64,000 bases of DNA, taken from positions 2,976,001-3,040,000 of the forward strand of contig NZ_CP059493.1 of the NCBI RefSeq assembly GCF_014042015.1. The letters are read 5' to 3'. Both the position numbers and the translations under genes were made by a program. This document shows positions 21,430 to 31,766 of the stretch, piece after piece; within the stretch, counting starts at the first letter, position 1; each line of letters opens with the position of its first letter. Under the pieces are notes generated by a model. It was not told the DNA's origin. It searched no databases and saw only the letters and a list, made by a program, of their open reading frames with translations. The DNA comes from Actinotalea sp. JY-7876. Its GTDB lineage: Bacteria > Actinomycetota > Actinomycetes > Actinomycetales > Cellulomonadaceae.

Positions 21430-24113
21430 CACAGCACCTCTCCGTCGGTGTGGTCGGACCCGGTCCGCGCGCCCACGGCGGCGGACGCCGCGGCGAGCTC
21501 GACGACGGCGCCGGCGTCGACGCCGAGCGTCGGCCGCACCATCGAGCCGGTGGAGTGCGTGGGCACCCAGACGACGCCGTCGGGCATCGGGGTGACGACC
21601 GCCGGGAGCGTGATCTGGCCGGCCGCCGTGCGCAGGGTGACGCCGTCGCCCGTCGCGACGCCGAGCGCCGCCGCCGTGCCGGCGCCGAGGCGCGCGACCG
21701 GCCGGTGCGCCGTGCCGGCGAGGAAGGCCTCGCCGTCCTGGCAGCGACCCGCGTCGAGCAGCTGGTGCCACGTCGCGAGCACGGCCTGACCGGAGGACAG
21801 CGACGGCGGCTCGACGGAGGCGACCGCGGGCGCGGCGATGCGCTCGCCGTCCCAGGGGCCGAGGGCGTCGATCTCCGCGTGGACCTGGGCCAGCGTGCGC
21901 AGGCCGAGGGCCGTGCCCATCGCGTCCGCGAGGACGTCCAGGACGCGGTGGTCGGACATCGCGGTCGAGGTGAGCGCCTGGGGGAACGGCCGCAGGCGGC
22001 CCTCCCAGTTCATCCAGGTGCCGGCCTTCTCCACGGGCGGCGCGACGGGCAGCACGACGTCGGCCAGCGCCGTCACGGCCGAGGCACGCACCTCGAGCGA
22101 GACGACGAAGCCCACGCGCTCGAGCGCGGCCCGCGCCAGCGCGGGGTCGGGCAGGTCGACCGGGTCGACCCCGCCCACCACGAGGCCGCCCAGCGTGCCG
22201 TCGGCGGCCGCGGCGACGATCTCCGCGGCGCTGCGACCGGGCTCGACCGGGAGGCGCTCGACGTCCCACGCGGCCGCGAGGTCGACGCGCGCCTGCGCGT
22301 CCGCCACGGGGCGCCCGCCGGGCAGCAGGCCCGGCAGGGTCCCCATCTCGACGCCGCCGCGCTCACCGGCGCGACGCGGGATCCACGCGAGCCGCGCGCC
22401 CGTGCGCTCCGCGAGCCGCAGGACGGCGCTGAGGCCGCCCGGCACCGTCGCGAGGCGCTCGCCGACGAGGATGACCGACGAGGCGTCGAGGGCCGCGGCG
22501 GCCGCCGCCAGCGCGTCGCTCCCGCCGCCGGCCTCGGCCAGGGCGTCCAGCACCTCGGGCTCGGTGCCCGGGGCCGCCGCCAGCCACGTGGCGTCGAGGC
22601 GCTCCAGCGCCCGGCTCGCCAGGGGCGCGATCGAGAAGACCTTCGTGCGGTTCTTCTGCACGCCCTTGCGCAGGCGCAGGAAGACGATGCCGCCCTCGTC
22701 CTCGGGCTCGAACGCCACGAGGAGGGTCGTGGGCGCCGACTCGAGGTCTGCGAAGGTGACGTCCATGCGCGTGCCCGCGACGCGGTGGGCGAGGAACGCC
22801 TCCTCCTCCGCGGAGTGCGGGCGGGCGCGGTGGTCGACGTCGTTGGTGCCGAGGGCGACGCGCGCGAACTTCGCGTAGGCGTACGCGTCCTCGATGGGCA
22901 GCCGACCGCCGGGCAGCACGCCGACGCCGCCCGCGGCACGCGCCGCGGCCAGACCCTCGGCGGCGACCTCGAGGGCCTCCGCCCAGCTCGCCGGGCGCAG
23001 CTCGCCGGGCGTCCCGTCCTCGGCGCGGTCGCGCACGAGCGGGACCGTCAGCCGGTCCGGCATGCCCTGCCAGGTGAACGCGAAGCGGTCCTTGTCGGTG
23101 ATCCACTCCTCGTTGACCGCGGCGTCCTCGGCGGCGAGCCGGCGCAGGACGACGCCCCGGCGGTGGTCCACGCGGATCGCGGCGCCGCTGCTGTCGTGCT
23201 CCGAGACGCCGGGCGTCGAGACGAGGTCGAACGGCCGCGCCCGGAAGCGGTAGGCGGCGTTGGTCAGCGCGCCGACGGGGCAGATCTGGATCGTGTTGCC
23301 CGAGTAGTACGACGAGAACGCCCGGCCGGACACGTCGAGCGTGGCCTGGCCGACGGGGCCGCGCGGGTCCACGGCCGGCTGGCCGACGGCGACCGGCAGG
23401 GGCGTGCCGTCCGGCTGCACCCCGCGGTACGTCTCGACGCGCTCCGCGCCCTCGAAGCCCAGCACGGCCGGGTCGAAGACACCGATCTGCTGGCGCACAC
23501 CGCGCTGCTGCAGGTCGATGAAGGGGTCGCCCGCGATCTCGTCCGAGAACCGCGTGCAGCGCTGGCACAGCACGCAGCGGTCCCGGTCGAGCAGGATCTC
23601 GGTGGAGATGGCCAGCGGCTTGGGGAAGACGCGCTTGACGTCGTGGAACCGGCTGGTGCCGTACCCGTTGCTCATCGTCTGGTTCTGCAGCGGGCACTCA
23701 CCGCCCTTGTCGCAGGTCGGGCAGTCCAGCGGGTGGTTGATGAGCAGGAACTCGAGGTTGCCGTGCTGCGCCTTGTCCGCGATCGCGGAGGTGCGCTGCG
23801 TCCGCACGACCATGCCCGGCGTCGCCTCGAGCGTGCAGGAGGCCTGCGGCTTGGGCATCGGCCGCAGGTTGCCCTCGCGGTCGGGCGTGTGGACCTCGAC
23901 CAGGCACTGCCGGCACGCCCCGACGGGCTGCAGCAGCGGGTGGTCGCAGAACCGCGGGATCGCGATGCCGAGCTCCTCGGCCGCGCGGATCACCAGGGTG
24001 CCCTTCGGCACGGAGACCTCGACGTCGTCGATGGTCAGCGTCACCGGCGGGACCGCGGGCGGCTGCGAGGCGGCCGCGCCGCCCGGGCCGGTCTGCTGGG
24101 TGCTCGTGGTCAT
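21429..24113 (-). CDS. nuoG: NADH-quinone oxidoreductase subunit G
   Basis: 894 residues. The [2Fe-2S] ligands begin at Cys56, Cys67 and Cys70. The His-Cys3 N5 motif [14 protein letters not shown] and the N4 motif CVLCQRC plus CPVGAL are intact. The third site, normally C-x2-C-x3-C with a distal Cys (N7), reads S304-x2-D307-x3-A311 with Thr339 at the distal position, so cluster N7 should be absent. A degenerate molybdopterin oxidoreductase-like domain follows. The first 23 residues are a Pro/Ala-rich extension. ATG 24113 overlaps the nuoF stop (ATGA). Confidence 0.95.
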   Translation of the reverse strand: MTTSTQQTGPGGAAASQPPAVPPVTLTIDDVEVSVPKGTLVIRAAEELGIAIPRFCDHPLLQPVGACRQCLVEVHTPDREGNLRPMPKPQASCTLEATPGMVVRTQRTSAIADKAQHGNLEFLLINHPLDCPTCDKGGECPLQNQTMSNGYGTSRFHDVKRVFPKPLAISTEILLDRDRCVLCQRCTRFSDEIAGDPFIDLQQRGVRQQIGVFDPAVLGFEGAERVETYRGVQPDGTPLPVAVGQPAVDPRGPVGQATLDVSGRAFSSYYSGNTIQICPVGALTNAAYRFRARPFDLVSTPGVSEHDSSGAAIRVDHRRGVVLRRLAAEDAAVNEEWITDKDRFAFTWQGMPDRLTVPLVRDRAEDGTPGELRPASWAEALEVAAEGLAAARAAGGVGVLPGGRLPIEDAYAYAKFARVALGTNDVDHRARPHSAEEEAFLAHRVAGTRMDVTFADLESAPTTLLVAFEPEDEGGIVFLRLRKGVQKNRTKVFSIAPLASRALERLDATWLAAAPGTEPEVLDALAEAGGGSDALAAAAAALDASSVILVGERLATVPGGLSAVLRLAERTGARLAWIPRRAGERGGVEMGTLPGLLPGGRPVADAQARVDLAAAWDVERLPVEPGRSAAEIVAAAADGTLGGLVVGGVDPVDLPDPALARAALERVGFVVSLEVRASAVTALADVVLPVAPPVEKAGTWMNWEGRLRPFPQALTSTAMSDHRVLDVLADAMGTALGLRTLAQVHAEIDALGPWDGERIAAPAVASVEPPSLSSGQAVLATWHQLLDAGRCQDGEAFLAGTAHRPVARLGAGTAAALGVATGDGVTLRTAAGQITLPAVVTPMPDGVVWVPTHSTGSMVRPTLGVDAGAVVELAAASAAVGARTGSDHTDGEVL

Positions 24114-25471
24114 GCTCCTACCGTTCCCGCGGTCACTCCGGACAGGGCGTGCACGTCGGCCTGCCCGCGGCGCGGCGCGTACTCGAAGAGGGCGGAGGCG
24201 GCCGGGTCGTACGGGCAGCGGCCGCCGGTGACGTGGGCCTCGAACTCCTCGCGGAACAGCGCGATGCCCGACGTCACCGTCGAGGTCGCCCCGTCACCCA
24301 GCGCGCAGAACGACCGCCCGAGGATGTTGTCGCAGACGTCGAGGAGGGTGTCGAGGTCCTCCATCGTGCCCGTGCCGGCCTCGAGCCGGGCCAGGATCTG
24401 CTTCATCCAGTAGGTGCCCTCGCGGCACGGCGTGCACTTGCCGCACGACTCGTGCGCGTAGAACTCGGCCCACCGCGTGATGGCGCGCACGACGCAGGTC
24501 GTGTCGTCGAAGATCTGCAGCGCGCGCGTGCCGAGCATCGAGCCGGCCGCACCGACCGACTCGTAGTCGAGCGGGACGTCGAGGTGCTCCGCGGTGAACA
24601 GCGGCGTCGAGGACCCGCCGGGGGTCCAGAACTTCAGCTCGTGGCCGGCGCGGACGCCGCCCGCCATCTCGAGGAGCTCGCGCAGCGTGATGCCGAGCGG
24701 GGCCTCGTACTGGCCGGGGCGCTCGACGTGCCCCGAGAGCGAGAACAGGCCGTAGCCCGCCGACTTCTCGGTGCCCATGGAGCGGAACCACTCCACCCCG
24801 TTCGCGATGATCGATGGGACGGACGCGATGGACTCGACGTTGTTGACCACCGTCGGACGCGCGTACAGGCCGGCGACGGCGGGGAACGGCGGCTTGAGGC
24901 GCGGCTGGCCGCGGCGTCCCTCGAGCGAGTCGAGCAGCGCCGTCTCCTCGCCGCAGATGTAGGCGCCCGCACCGGCGTGGACCGTGACCTCGAGGTCGTA
25001 GCCGCTGCCCATGACGTCCTTGCCGAGGTAGCCCTTGGCGTAGGCCTCCTCGACCGCGCGCAGCAGGCGCCGGTAGACGTGCAGCACCTCGCCGCGCACG
25101 TAGATGAACGCGTGGTGGCAGCCGATCGCGAAGGACGTGATCGCCACGCCCTCCACCAGGGACTGCGGGTTCGCGAGCATGAGCGGGACGTCCTTGCAGG
25201 TGCCCGGCTCGGACTCGTCGGCGTTGACCACGAGGTAGCGCGGCCCGCCGTCGGGCGCGGGCAGGAAGCTCCACTTCAGCCCCGTGGGGAAGCCGGCGCC
25301 GCCGCGGCCGCGCAGGCCGGAGTCCTTGACGGCCGAGACGACGTCGCCCGGCTCCATCGTCAGGGCCTTGCGCAGGCCGGCGTAGCCGCCGTTCGCCTCG
25401 TAGGTCGCCAGCGACCAGGACCGCTCGGCGTCCCAGTGCGCGGAGAGCACCGGGCTCAGGGTGGTGGCCAT
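24110..25471 (-). CDS. nuoF: NADH-quinone oxidoreductase subunit F (NADH/FMN binding)
   Basis: 453 residues. It has the NADH/FMN-binding stretch [16 protein letters not shown], the FMN motif [19 protein letters not shown], and the N3 cluster ligands [13 protein letters not shown] with a distal Cys in FCALGDGA. It takes electrons from NADH via FMN in the peripheral arm. ATG 25471 shares a base with the nuoE stop (TGATG). Confidence 0.96.
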   Translation of the reverse strand: MATTLSPVLSAHWDAERSWSLATYEANGGYAGLRKALTMEPGDVVSAVKDSGLRGRGGAGFPTGLKWSFLPAPDGGPRYLVVNADESEPGTCKDVPLMLANPQSLVEGVAITSFAIGCHHAFIYVRGEVLHVYRRLLRAVEEAYAKGYLGKDVMGSGYDLEVTVHAGAGAYICGEETALLDSLEGRRGQPRLKPPFPAVAGLYARPTVVNNVESIASVPSIIANGVEWFRSMGTEKSAGYGLFSLSGHVERPGQYEAPLGITLRELLEMAGGVRAGHELKFWTPGGSSTPLFTAEHLDVPLDYESVGAAGSMLGTRALQIFDDTTCVVRAITRWAEFYAHESCGKCTPCREGTYWMKQILARLEAGTGTMEDLDTLLDVCDNILGRSFCALGDGATSTVTSGIALFREEFEAHVTGGRCPYDPAASALFEYAPRRGQADVHALSGVTAGTVGA

Positions 25472-26307
25472 CACGCCTCCTTGCTCGGCTCGCGGCCGGT
25501 CGGGGTGTCGGCCGTGCCGCCCGCCGGCGGGGCCGACGGCGTGTCCGTGCTGGACGCCCGGCCGGCCGTCATCGACGTCGCGCCCGCACCGACGGCCTGC
25601 GCCCCGGCGTCGTCGGCGGCGTCCGCGTCGGTGCCCACCGGGGGCGCCGTCCAGCCCTGCTGCCGTGCCAGGACCGTGCCCGCGAGCGTCGCGGGACCCG
25701 CGCCGACGCCCTCGTCCGCGCGGCCGTCGCTGAACCCCGCCAGGACGCGGGACATCTGCTTGAACGAGCACACCGACGAGGCACCGCGCGTGGGCGCGAC
25801 CTCGTCGCCGGCACGCAGCCGGTCGACGACCTCCTTGGCGGAGCCCGGGGTCTGGTTGTCGAAGAACTCCCAGTTGACCATCATCACGGGCGCGTAGTCG
25901 CACGCCGCGTTGCACTCGACGCGCTCGAGCGTGATCTTGCCGTCGTCGGTCGTCTCGTCGTGACCCACGCCGAGGTGGTCCGACAGCTCGTCGAAGATCG
26001 CGTCGCCGCCCATGACCGCGCACAGCGTGTTGGTGCACACGCCGACCGTGTACTCGCCGTTGGGGTGGCGCTTGTACTGCGTGTAGAAGGTCGCGACGGC
26101 GGACACCTCGGCCGTCGACAGGCCCAGGGTCCGCGCGCAGAACGCGATGCCGTCGGGGCTGACGTAGCCGTCCTCCGACTGCACGAGGTGCAGCAGCGGC
26201 AGCAGCGCCGACCGGGCGTCCGGGTAGCGGGCCGTCGCGGCGGCGGCGTCGGCCGTCATCCGCTCGAGCTTGGCGCCCTCGTAGGGCTCGTACGCGGTGG
26301 TGGTCAT
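25471..26307 (-). CDS. nuoE: NADH-quinone oxidoreductase subunit E
   Basis: 278 residues. A thioredoxin-like [2Fe-2S] domain occupies the first 190 residues: VCTNTLCAVMGG supplies two Cys and ECNAACDYAPVMMVNWEFFD the other two (cluster N1a). About 85 residues of Ala/Gly/Thr/Pro-rich tail follow, not needed for the fold. ATG 26307 shares a base with the nuoD stop. Confidence 0.95.
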   Translation of the reverse strand: MTTTAYEPYEGAKLERMTADAAAATARYPDARSALLPLLHLVQSEDGYVSPDGIAFCARTLGLSTAEVSAVATFYTQYKRHPNGEYTVGVCTNTLCAVMGGDAIFDELSDHLGVGHDETTDDGKITLERVECNAACDYAPVMMVNWEFFDNQTPGSAKEVVDRLRAGDEVAPTRGASSVCSFKQMSRVLAGFSDGRADEGVGAGPATLAGTVLARQQGWTAPPVGTDADAADDAGAQAVGAGATSMTAGRASSTDTPSAPPAGGTADTPTGREPSKEA

Positions 26308-27656
26308 CAGCGGTCCACCCCTCCCAGCACTGGGTCGAGCGCCGCCACCGCGACGACGACGTCGGCCACCTGGCCGCCCTCGCACATCAGCGACACGGCC
26401 TGGAGGTTGTTGAAGGACGGGTCCCGGAAGTGGACCCGGTACGGCCTGGTGCCGCCGTCGGAGACGAGGTGCACGCCCTGCTCGCCGCGCGGGTGCTCGA
26501 CGGTCTGGAACACCTGCCCCGCCGGGACGCGGAAGCCCTCGGTGACGAGCTTGAAGTGGTGGATCAGGGCCTCCATGGAGGTGCCCATGATCTCCTTGAT
26601 GTGGTCGAGCGAGTTGCCCATGCCGTCCGAGCCGATGGCCAGCTGCGCCGGCCACGCGATCTTCTTGTCGGCGACCATGACCGGCCCCGGGCCCATGGCC
26701 TGGAGGCGGTCGGCGCACTGCTCGATGATGCGCAGCGACTGGTAGCACTCCTCGATCCGCAGCACGGTCCGCGAGTAGGAGTCGGCGTCGGTCGACGTCG
26801 GGACGTCGAAGTCGTACGTCTCGTAGCCGCAGTACGGCTCGGCCTTGCGCACGTCGTACGGCAGACCGGCGGAGCGCAGCACCGGACCGGTGATGCCCAG
26901 CGCCATGCAGCCGGCGAGGCCGAGGTGGCCGATGCCGACCGTGCGCGCCCGGTAGATCGGGTTGGCCAGCATGAGGTCGCCGAGCTGGGCGATGTAGTCC
27001 TTGACGACGGGGATCGCCTCGCGGACCGCGTCGAGCGCGCCCGGCGGCAGGTCCTGCGCGACGCCGCCCGGGCGCACGTAGGCCATGTTCATCCGCAGGC
27101 CCGTGACCAGCTCGAAGATCTTGAGGATCTCCTCGCGGGCGGTGAAGCCCAGGATCATGATCGTCGTGGCGCCGAGCTCGTTGCCGCCCGTCGCGAGGCA
27201 GACGAGGTGGGACGAGACGCGCTGGAGCTCCATCATCATCACGCGGATGACGGTGGCGCGCTCCGGGATGTCGTCCGTGATGCCGAGCAGCTTCTCGACC
27301 GCGAGGCAGTACGCCGTCTCCTGGAACATGTTCGCCAGGTAGTCCATGCGCGTGCAGAACGTGGGGCCCTGCACCCAGGTGCGGTACTCCATGTTCTTCT
27401 CGATGCCGGTGTGCAGGTAGCCGATGCCGCAGCGGGCCTCGGTGACCGTCTCGCCGTCGATCTCGAGCATGAGGCGCAGCACGCCGTGCGTGGACGGGTG
27501 CTGCGGGCCCATGTTGACGACGATGCGCTCCTCGCCGAGGCGAGCGGCCTCCTCGGCGATGTCGGACCAGTCGCCGCCGGACGCCTCGAAGCTCGGGATG
27601 CCGTCGGTCGAGCCGTCGACGATGTGCGGGCTCGCGTGGGGTGTGGACGTAGCCAT
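26307..27656 (-). CDS. nuoD: NADH-quinone oxidoreductase subunit D
   Basis: 449 residues. It has the 49-kDa subunit signatures [31 protein letters not shown] and [12 protein letters not shown], and ends in the conserved basic/aspartate motif near DPVLGGVDR. With NuoB it forms the quinone-reduction site. The first 40 residues are a variable extension. ATG 27656 shares a base with the nuoC stop. Confidence 0.96.
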   Translation of the reverse strand: MATSTPHASPHIVDGSTDGIPSFEASGGDWSDIAEEAARLGEERIVVNMGPQHPSTHGVLRLMLEIDGETVTEARCGIGYLHTGIEKNMEYRTWVQGPTFCTRMDYLANMFQETAYCLAVEKLLGITDDIPERATVIRVMMMELQRVSSHLVCLATGGNELGATTIMILGFTAREEILKIFELVTGLRMNMAYVRPGGVAQDLPPGALDAVREAIPVVKDYIAQLGDLMLANPIYRARTVGIGHLGLAGCMALGITGPVLRSAGLPYDVRKAEPYCGYETYDFDVPTSTDADSYSRTVLRIEECYQSLRIIEQCADRLQAMGPGPVMVADKKIAWPAQLAIGSDGMGNSLDHIKEIMGTSMEALIHHFKLVTEGFRVPAGQVFQTVEHPRGEQGVHLVSDGGTRPYRVHFRDPSFNNLQAVSLMCEGGQVADVVVAVAALDPVLGGVDR

Positions 27657-28528
27657 CAGCTGTACGACCTCCGCTCGTCGGGCGGCGGGATGCTCGCGCC
27701 CTTGTACTGCACCGGGATCCCGCCGAGCGGGTAGTCCTTGCGCTGGGGGTGGCCGGGCCAGTCGTCCGGCATCTCGATCCGGGCCAGGCCCGGGTGGCCG
27801 TCGAAGACGATGCCGAAGAAGTCCCAGGTCTCGCGCTCGTGCCAGTCGTGGCCCGGGTAGACCGGGACGCTCGACGGGATGTGCGGGTCCGCCTCGCTCA
27901 CCGCGACCTCGAGCCGCACCTTGCGCGAGTGCGTGACCGAGCGCAGCTGGTAGACGGCGTGCAGCTCGCGGCCCGTGTCGTGCGGGTAGTGCACGCCCGA
28001 GACGCCGAGGCCGAGCTCGAACCGCAGGTCCTGGTCGTCGCGCAGCGCCTGGCAGACCGTGACGATGTGCTCGCGGTGGACGTACAGCGTCAGCTCGTCG
28101 CGGTCGACGACGACCTTCTCGATCGCCGCGTCGAAGGGCGTGCCGCCCTCCTCGAGCACCTCGGCGAGGATGTCGACGACCTCGTCGAAGTACGAGCCGT
28201 AGGGACGCTCGCTCGGGCCGGGCATGGCGATCGTCTTGACCAGGCCGCCGAAGCCGGACGTGTCGCCGGAGTCCTGGGGGCCGAACATGCCCTCCCGGAC
28301 GGCGATGATCTCGAGCTGCGGCGTGGCCGCACCCGCCGGGGCCGCCAGGTTCTGCCCGGCACCCTCCTGCGCGGTCTCGGTCGCCTTCTGCGCGGTCTCG
28401 GGTGACGCGGTGCCCACGACGGGCGTGCCCTTGACGCCGGCCGCCGCGTCCTTCGCGACCTGGGACGCGCCGGCCTGTGCCGAGGCGGTGTCGCCGGTCA
28501 CGTGCTGGTCCTTCGGGGCGTCGGTCAC
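27656..28528 (-). CDS. nuoC: NADH-quinone oxidoreductase subunit C
   Basis: 290 residues. The 30-kDa domain is in the C-terminal half: [22 protein letters not shown] and [16 protein letters not shown] are diagnostic. The first 75 residues are an Ala/Thr/Gln-rich extension ([19 protein letters not shown]) unlike short NuoC proteins. GTG 28528 overlaps the nuoB stop (GTGA), which decides the start. Structural subunit of the connecting arm. Confidence 0.95.
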   Translation of the reverse strand: MTDAPKDQHVTGDTASAQAGASQVAKDAAAGVKGTPVVGTASPETAQKATETAQEGAGQNLAAPAGAATPQLEIIAVREGMFGPQDSGDTSGFGGLVKTIAMPGPSERPYGSYFDEVVDILAEVLEEGGTPFDAAIEKVVVDRDELTLYVHREHIVTVCQALRDDQDLRFELGLGVSGVHYPHDTGRELHAVYQLRSVTHSRKVRLEVAVSEADPHIPSSVPVYPGHDWHERETWDFFGIVFDGHPGLARIEMPDDWPGHPQRKDYPLGGIPVQYKGASIPPPDERRSYS

Positions 28529-29076
28529 CGCAGGAGGCCCTTCATCTGCGACGTCGGCGTGGCCTCGAGCGCCGCGGCCTCGGCGGCGCGCGCCGCCTCC
28601 TCGCGGTTGACGCCGAGCGGCGACGACTGGATCTGCTCGTGCAGGGCGAGGATCGCGTTGATGAGCATCTCCGGACGCGGCGGGCAGCCGGGCAGGTAGA
28701 TGTCCACCGGGACGATGTGGTCGACACCCTGGACGATGGCGTAGTTGTTGAACATGCCGCCCGAGGACGCGCAGACGCCCATCGAGAGCACCCACTTGGG
28801 CTCCGACATCTGGTCGTAGACCTGGCGCACGACGGGGGCCATCTTCTGGCTGACGCGCCCGGCGACGATCATGAGGTCGGCCTGGCGCGGCGACGCGCGG
28901 AAGACCTCCATGCCGAAGCGCGAGAGGTCGTAGCGCGCCGTGCCGGCGGCCATCATCTCGATGGCGCAGCAGGCCAGGCCGAACGTCACCGGCCACAGCG
29001 ACGCCTTGCGGATCAACCCCGCGAGGTCCTCGATGGAGGCCAGCAGGAAGCCGGACGGTGCCTCTTCGATGCCCAT
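28525..29076 (-). CDS. nuoB: NADH-quinone oxidoreductase subunit B
   Basis: 183 residues. The N2 cluster ligands are GLACCAIEM (tandem Cys), GVCASSGG and LPGCPPRPE. It passes electrons to quinone. ATG 29076 has a strong GAGGAGGGGAG site 3 nt upstream. It is preceded by the only long gap inside the nuo operon (96 nt). Confidence 0.97.
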   Translation of the reverse strand: MGIEEAPSGFLLASIEDLAGLIRKASLWPVTFGLACCAIEMMAAGTARYDLSRFGMEVFRASPRQADLMIVAGRVSQKMAPVVRQVYDQMSEPKWVLSMGVCASSGGMFNNYAIVQGVDHIVPVDIYLPGCPPRPEMLINAILALHEQIQSSPLGVNREEAARAAEAAALEATPTSQMKGLLR

Positions 29077-29172
29077 GGCTCCCCTCCTCTCAGTCAGCTC
29101 GGTTCGCGGCGGCCCGGGGCCGTGCGACGGTCAGCGGTCGGGCGGTCGGTGCTCCGCCGGCCCGGTCGGGGC

Positions 29173-29535
29173 TCAGTCCCACTCGAACCCGCCGCGGCGC
29201 CACTCGTAGACGAACGGCACGGTGATCAGGACGAGGAACGTCATCATGGCGATCACGCCGAACATGGCGAGCTCCTGGAACGCGACGGCCCAGGGGTACA
29301 TGAACACGACCTCGATGTCGAAGATGATGAAGGTCATCGCGACGAGGTAGTACTTGATCGGGAAGCGACCGCCGCCGACGGCGCCCGGCGTCGGGTCGAT
29401 GCCGCACTCGTAGGCCTCGAGCTTGGCGCGGTTGTAGCGCTTCGGCCCGATGATCGCGCTCGCGCCGACGCCACCGAGGGCGAGGACCGCGGCGACGCCC
29501 ATGAGGGCCAGGATCGGGATGTACGGGTTGGTCAT
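29173..29535 (-). CDS. nuoA: NADH-quinone oxidoreductase subunit A
   Basis: 120 residues and three helices. Typical motifs are KLEAYECGIDPTP and IKYYLVAMTFIIFDIEVVFMYPWA. ATG 29535 has GGAGGG 5 nt upstream. It starts 52 nt after the geranylgeranyl reductase stop, so it is probably transcribed with that gene. Confidence 0.96.
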   Translation of the reverse strand: MTNPYIPILALMGVAAVLALGGVGASAIIGPKRYNRAKLEAYECGIDPTPGAVGGGRFPIKYYLVAMTFIIFDIEVVFMYPWAVAFQELAMFGVIAMMTFLVLITVPFVYEWRRGGFEWD

Positions 29536-29587
29536 CGTGCCCTCCGGTGCGGCGGGACGGTCGCAGCCTCCGCTGAGTCTCGTGCGC

Positions 29588-30886
29588 TCATGCGGCCGGC
29601 GCAATCCGGGTCAGTGCGTGGATGAAGCGGTCGGACAGGTCGCCCCCGCGAGGCTCCCACACGTCGGAGAGCAGCTTGAGGACGAGGCGCATCAGCGCGG
29701 GCCGCGGCAGGCCGTAGCGCGTGCACACGCGCATGACCTCGGGGTGCTCGATGAGCTTCACGAAGACGCGGCCGAGCGTGTAGTAGCCGCCGAGCTCGTC
29801 CGACATGATCCGCGGGTAGCTGGCGAGCGTGCGCTCGCGCTCGGCGGCCGTGCCGCGCGAGTGCGCCTGCGCGACGACCTCGGCGGCGCGACGGGCGGCC
29901 TGCATCGCGTACGCGATGCCCTCGCCGTTGAACGGGCTGACCATGCCGCCCGCGTCGCCCACGAGCATGAGCCCGCGCGTGTAGTGCGGCTTGCGGTTGA
30001 AGCCCATCGGCAGCGCCGCGCTGCGCACGGGACCCACCTGGTTCTCGGGCGTGAAGCCCCACTCGGCGGGGGTGTTCGCGACCCAGCGCTGCAGGAGGTC
30101 CTTGTAGTCGATCTTCGTGGCGGTGGCGCGGGAGCTGACGCTGCCGAGGCCCACGTTCGCGGTCCCGTCGCCGAGCCCGAAGATCCAGCCGTAGCCCGGC
30201 AGCAGGTTCGACTCCCCGGGCTTGCCGTCCCAGAGCTCGAGCCAGCTCTCCATCCAGTCGTCGTCGTGCCGGGGCGTCTGGTAGTACGTCCGCACGGCGA
30301 CGCCCATGGGGCGGTTCGGGTTCTTCTCGATGCCGAGCGCGAGCGCGAGGCGGGCCGAGACGCCGTCGGCGGCGATGACCACGGGCGCGCGGTACGTGAC
30401 CTCGTCACCCGCGCGGCGGCCGGCGGCGTCGACGGGGCGGGCGGTGACGCCGACCACGCGGCCCGTGCGCTCGTGCAGCACCGGGCCCGTGACGTTCATC
30501 TGCTCGACGATCGTCGCGCCGGCGGCGCGGGCGTGACGGGCGAGCGTGTCGTCGAAGTCCTTGCGGGTGCGGCTCACGCCGTAGCTCGGGAACGTGTCCG
30601 TCTCCGGCCAGGGCAGCTCGATGCGGTGCCCGCCCCCGTAGACGCGCAGCCCCTTGTTGCGGATCCAGCCGTCCTCCTCGCGCATGGGCACGCCCATCGC
30701 GACGAGCTCGCGCACGGAGCGCGGCGTGAAGCCGTCGCCGCAGACCTTCTCGCGGGGGAACGCGGTCTTCTCCAGCACGAGGACGTCGAGGCCCGCGACC
30801 GCGAGGTAGTAGGCGGCGGTGGATCCGGCCGGACCTGCGCCGACGACGATGACGTCTGCGTCATCGTGCTCGCGCTGCGTCCCCAC
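29588..30886 (-). CDS. menJ: Geranylgeranyl reductase-family flavoprotein (menaquinone side-chain reductase, MenJ-like)
   Basis: 432 residues from GTG 30886 (GACGAGG upstream). GTG 30916 is possible, but it lies inside the Rex-type operator and lacks a ribosome site. FAD-binding motifs are VIVVGAGPAGSTAAYYLA, the family motif PREKVCGDGFTPRSV, and LLVGDAGGMVSPFNGEGIAYA near residue 290. MenJ enzymes saturate one or more isoprene units of menaquinone; the operon with nuo and a prenyl synthase supports that role here. Reduction of another isoprenoid cannot be excluded. Confidence 0.85.
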   Translation of the reverse strand: MGTQREHDDADVIVVGAGPAGSTAAYYLAVAGLDVLVLEKTAFPREKVCGDGFTPRSVRELVAMGVPMREEDGWIRNKGLRVYGGGHRIELPWPETDTFPSYGVSRTRKDFDDTLARHARAAGATIVEQMNVTGPVLHERTGRVVGVTARPVDAAGRRAGDEVTYRAPVVIAADGVSARLALALGIEKNPNRPMGVAVRTYYQTPRHDDDWMESWLELWDGKPGESNLLPGYGWIFGLGDGTANVGLGSVSSRATATKIDYKDLLQRWVANTPAEWGFTPENQVGPVRSAALPMGFNRKPHYTRGLMLVGDAGGMVSPFNGEGIAYAMQAARRAAEVVAQAHSRGTAAERERTLASYPRIMSDELGGYYTLGRVFVKLIEHPEVMRVCTRYGLPRPALMRLVLKLLSDVWEPRGGDLSDRFIHALTRIAPAA

Positions 30887-30900
30887 GCCCTGCCTCGTCT

Positions 30901-30918
30901 TTGTGAAGGGATTCACTA
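30901..30918. promoter_or_regulatory. Rex-type operator upstream of menJ-nuo
   Basis: TTGTGAAGGGATTCACTA matches the actinobacterial Rex site TTGTGAA-N4-TTCACAA at 13 of 14 half-site positions. It lies just downstream of the predicted transcription start of the menJ-nuoA-N operon, where a repressor would block transcription. A rex gene is at 51668-52309. Confidence 0.75.
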
Positions 30919-30930
30919 ACCGGTCGGCCC

Positions 30931-30959
30931 AGTCTAACTACCGCCCGAGACCGTGTCTG
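30931..30959 (-). promoter_or_regulatory. Predicted sigma-70 promoter of the menJ-nuo operon
   Basis: On the minus strand, CAGACA (30959-30954), a 17-nt spacer and TAGACT (30936-30931). The start site is expected near 30924, a few bases before the Rex-type operator. Confidence 0.5.
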
Positions 30960-31000
30960 CGAAGGCTTACCTTGCTTGCCGGGTCGGGCCCGGAGGGTCC

Positions 31001-31693
31001 CTACGGCCGCGTCGCGCGGTGGAGCGCGACGACGCCGCCCGTGAGGTTGCGGTAGGCCACGTCGGCCCAGCCCGCCTCGCGCATGAGGCGGCCGAGGGCG
31101 TCCTGGTCCGGCCACTCCTGGATCGACTCGGCGAGATAGACGTAGGCGTCCGGCTCCTTCGAGACCGCGCGCGCGACGGGCGGCAGGGCCCGCATGAGGT
31201 ACTCCAGGTACACGGTGCGGAACGGCGCGAACGTGGGCCGCGAGAACTCGCACACCACGACGCGGCCGCCCGGCTTGGTCACGCGCAGCATCTCGGTCAG
31301 CGCCGCGCGCGTGTCGACGACGTTGCGCAGGCCGAAGGAGATCGTCACCGCGTCGAAGGACGCGTCCGCGAACGGCAGGCGCGTCGCGTCGCCCGCCGTG
31401 AACGGCAGGTCCGGGCGGCGGCGCTTGCCGACCTCGAGCATCCCGACCGAGAAGTCGCACGGGACCACGCGCACGCCCGCGGCGTCGAACGGCTCGCTCG
31501 ACGTGCCCGTGCCGGCCGCGAGGTCGAGCACGACGTCGCCCGGCCACGCGTCGACCGCGCGGATGGTGGCCGTGCGCCACCGGCGGTCCTGGCCCAGCGA
31601 GATGACGTCGTTGGTGAGGTCGTACCGCCGCGCGATGTGGTCGAACATCGCGGCGACCTCGTGCGGCTGCTTGTCCAGGCTGGCGCGGGGCAT
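31001..31693 (-). CDS. menG: Demethylmenaquinone methyltransferase
   Basis: 230 residues, UbiE/MenG family. It has the hallmark [20 protein letters not shown] motif [14 protein letters not shown], and ISFGLRNV with [19 protein letters not shown]. It methylates demethylmenaquinone to menaquinone, the last ring step. ATG 31693 is chosen with GAGAGG 9 nt upstream (ATG 31702 is an alternative). It is divergent from menF, and its stop lies 114 nt before menJ, which has its own promoter. Confidence 0.93.
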   Translation of the reverse strand: MPRASLDKQPHEVAAMFDHIARRYDLTNDVISLGQDRRWRTATIRAVDAWPGDVVLDLAAGTGTSSEPFDAAGVRVVPCDFSVGMLEVGKRRRPDLPFTAGDATRLPFADASFDAVTISFGLRNVVDTRAALTEMLRVTKPGGRVVVCEFSRPTFAPFRTVYLEYLMRALPPVARAVSKEPDAYVYLAESIQEWPDQDALGRLMREAGWADVAYRNLTGGVVALHRATRP

Positions 31694-31752
31694 GGCGGAC
31701 ATCCTCTCAGGTCGCCGGGGTCGCCGCGGCGGGCGGCACCGGCCGCGCGGCA

Positions 31753-31758
31753 TACGCT
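31753..31758 (+). promoter_or_regulatory. menF -10 element (probably leaderless)
   Basis: TACGCT ends 8 nt before the menF ATG, so transcription should begin at or one or two bases before the start codon. Confidence 0.5.
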
Positions 31759-31766
31759 GGGGGGCG

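Noticed and set aside
29588-30916. menJ starting at GTG 30916
   Set aside because: This start lies in the Rex-type operator and has no ribosome site; GTG 30886 has one and fits the family N-terminus.
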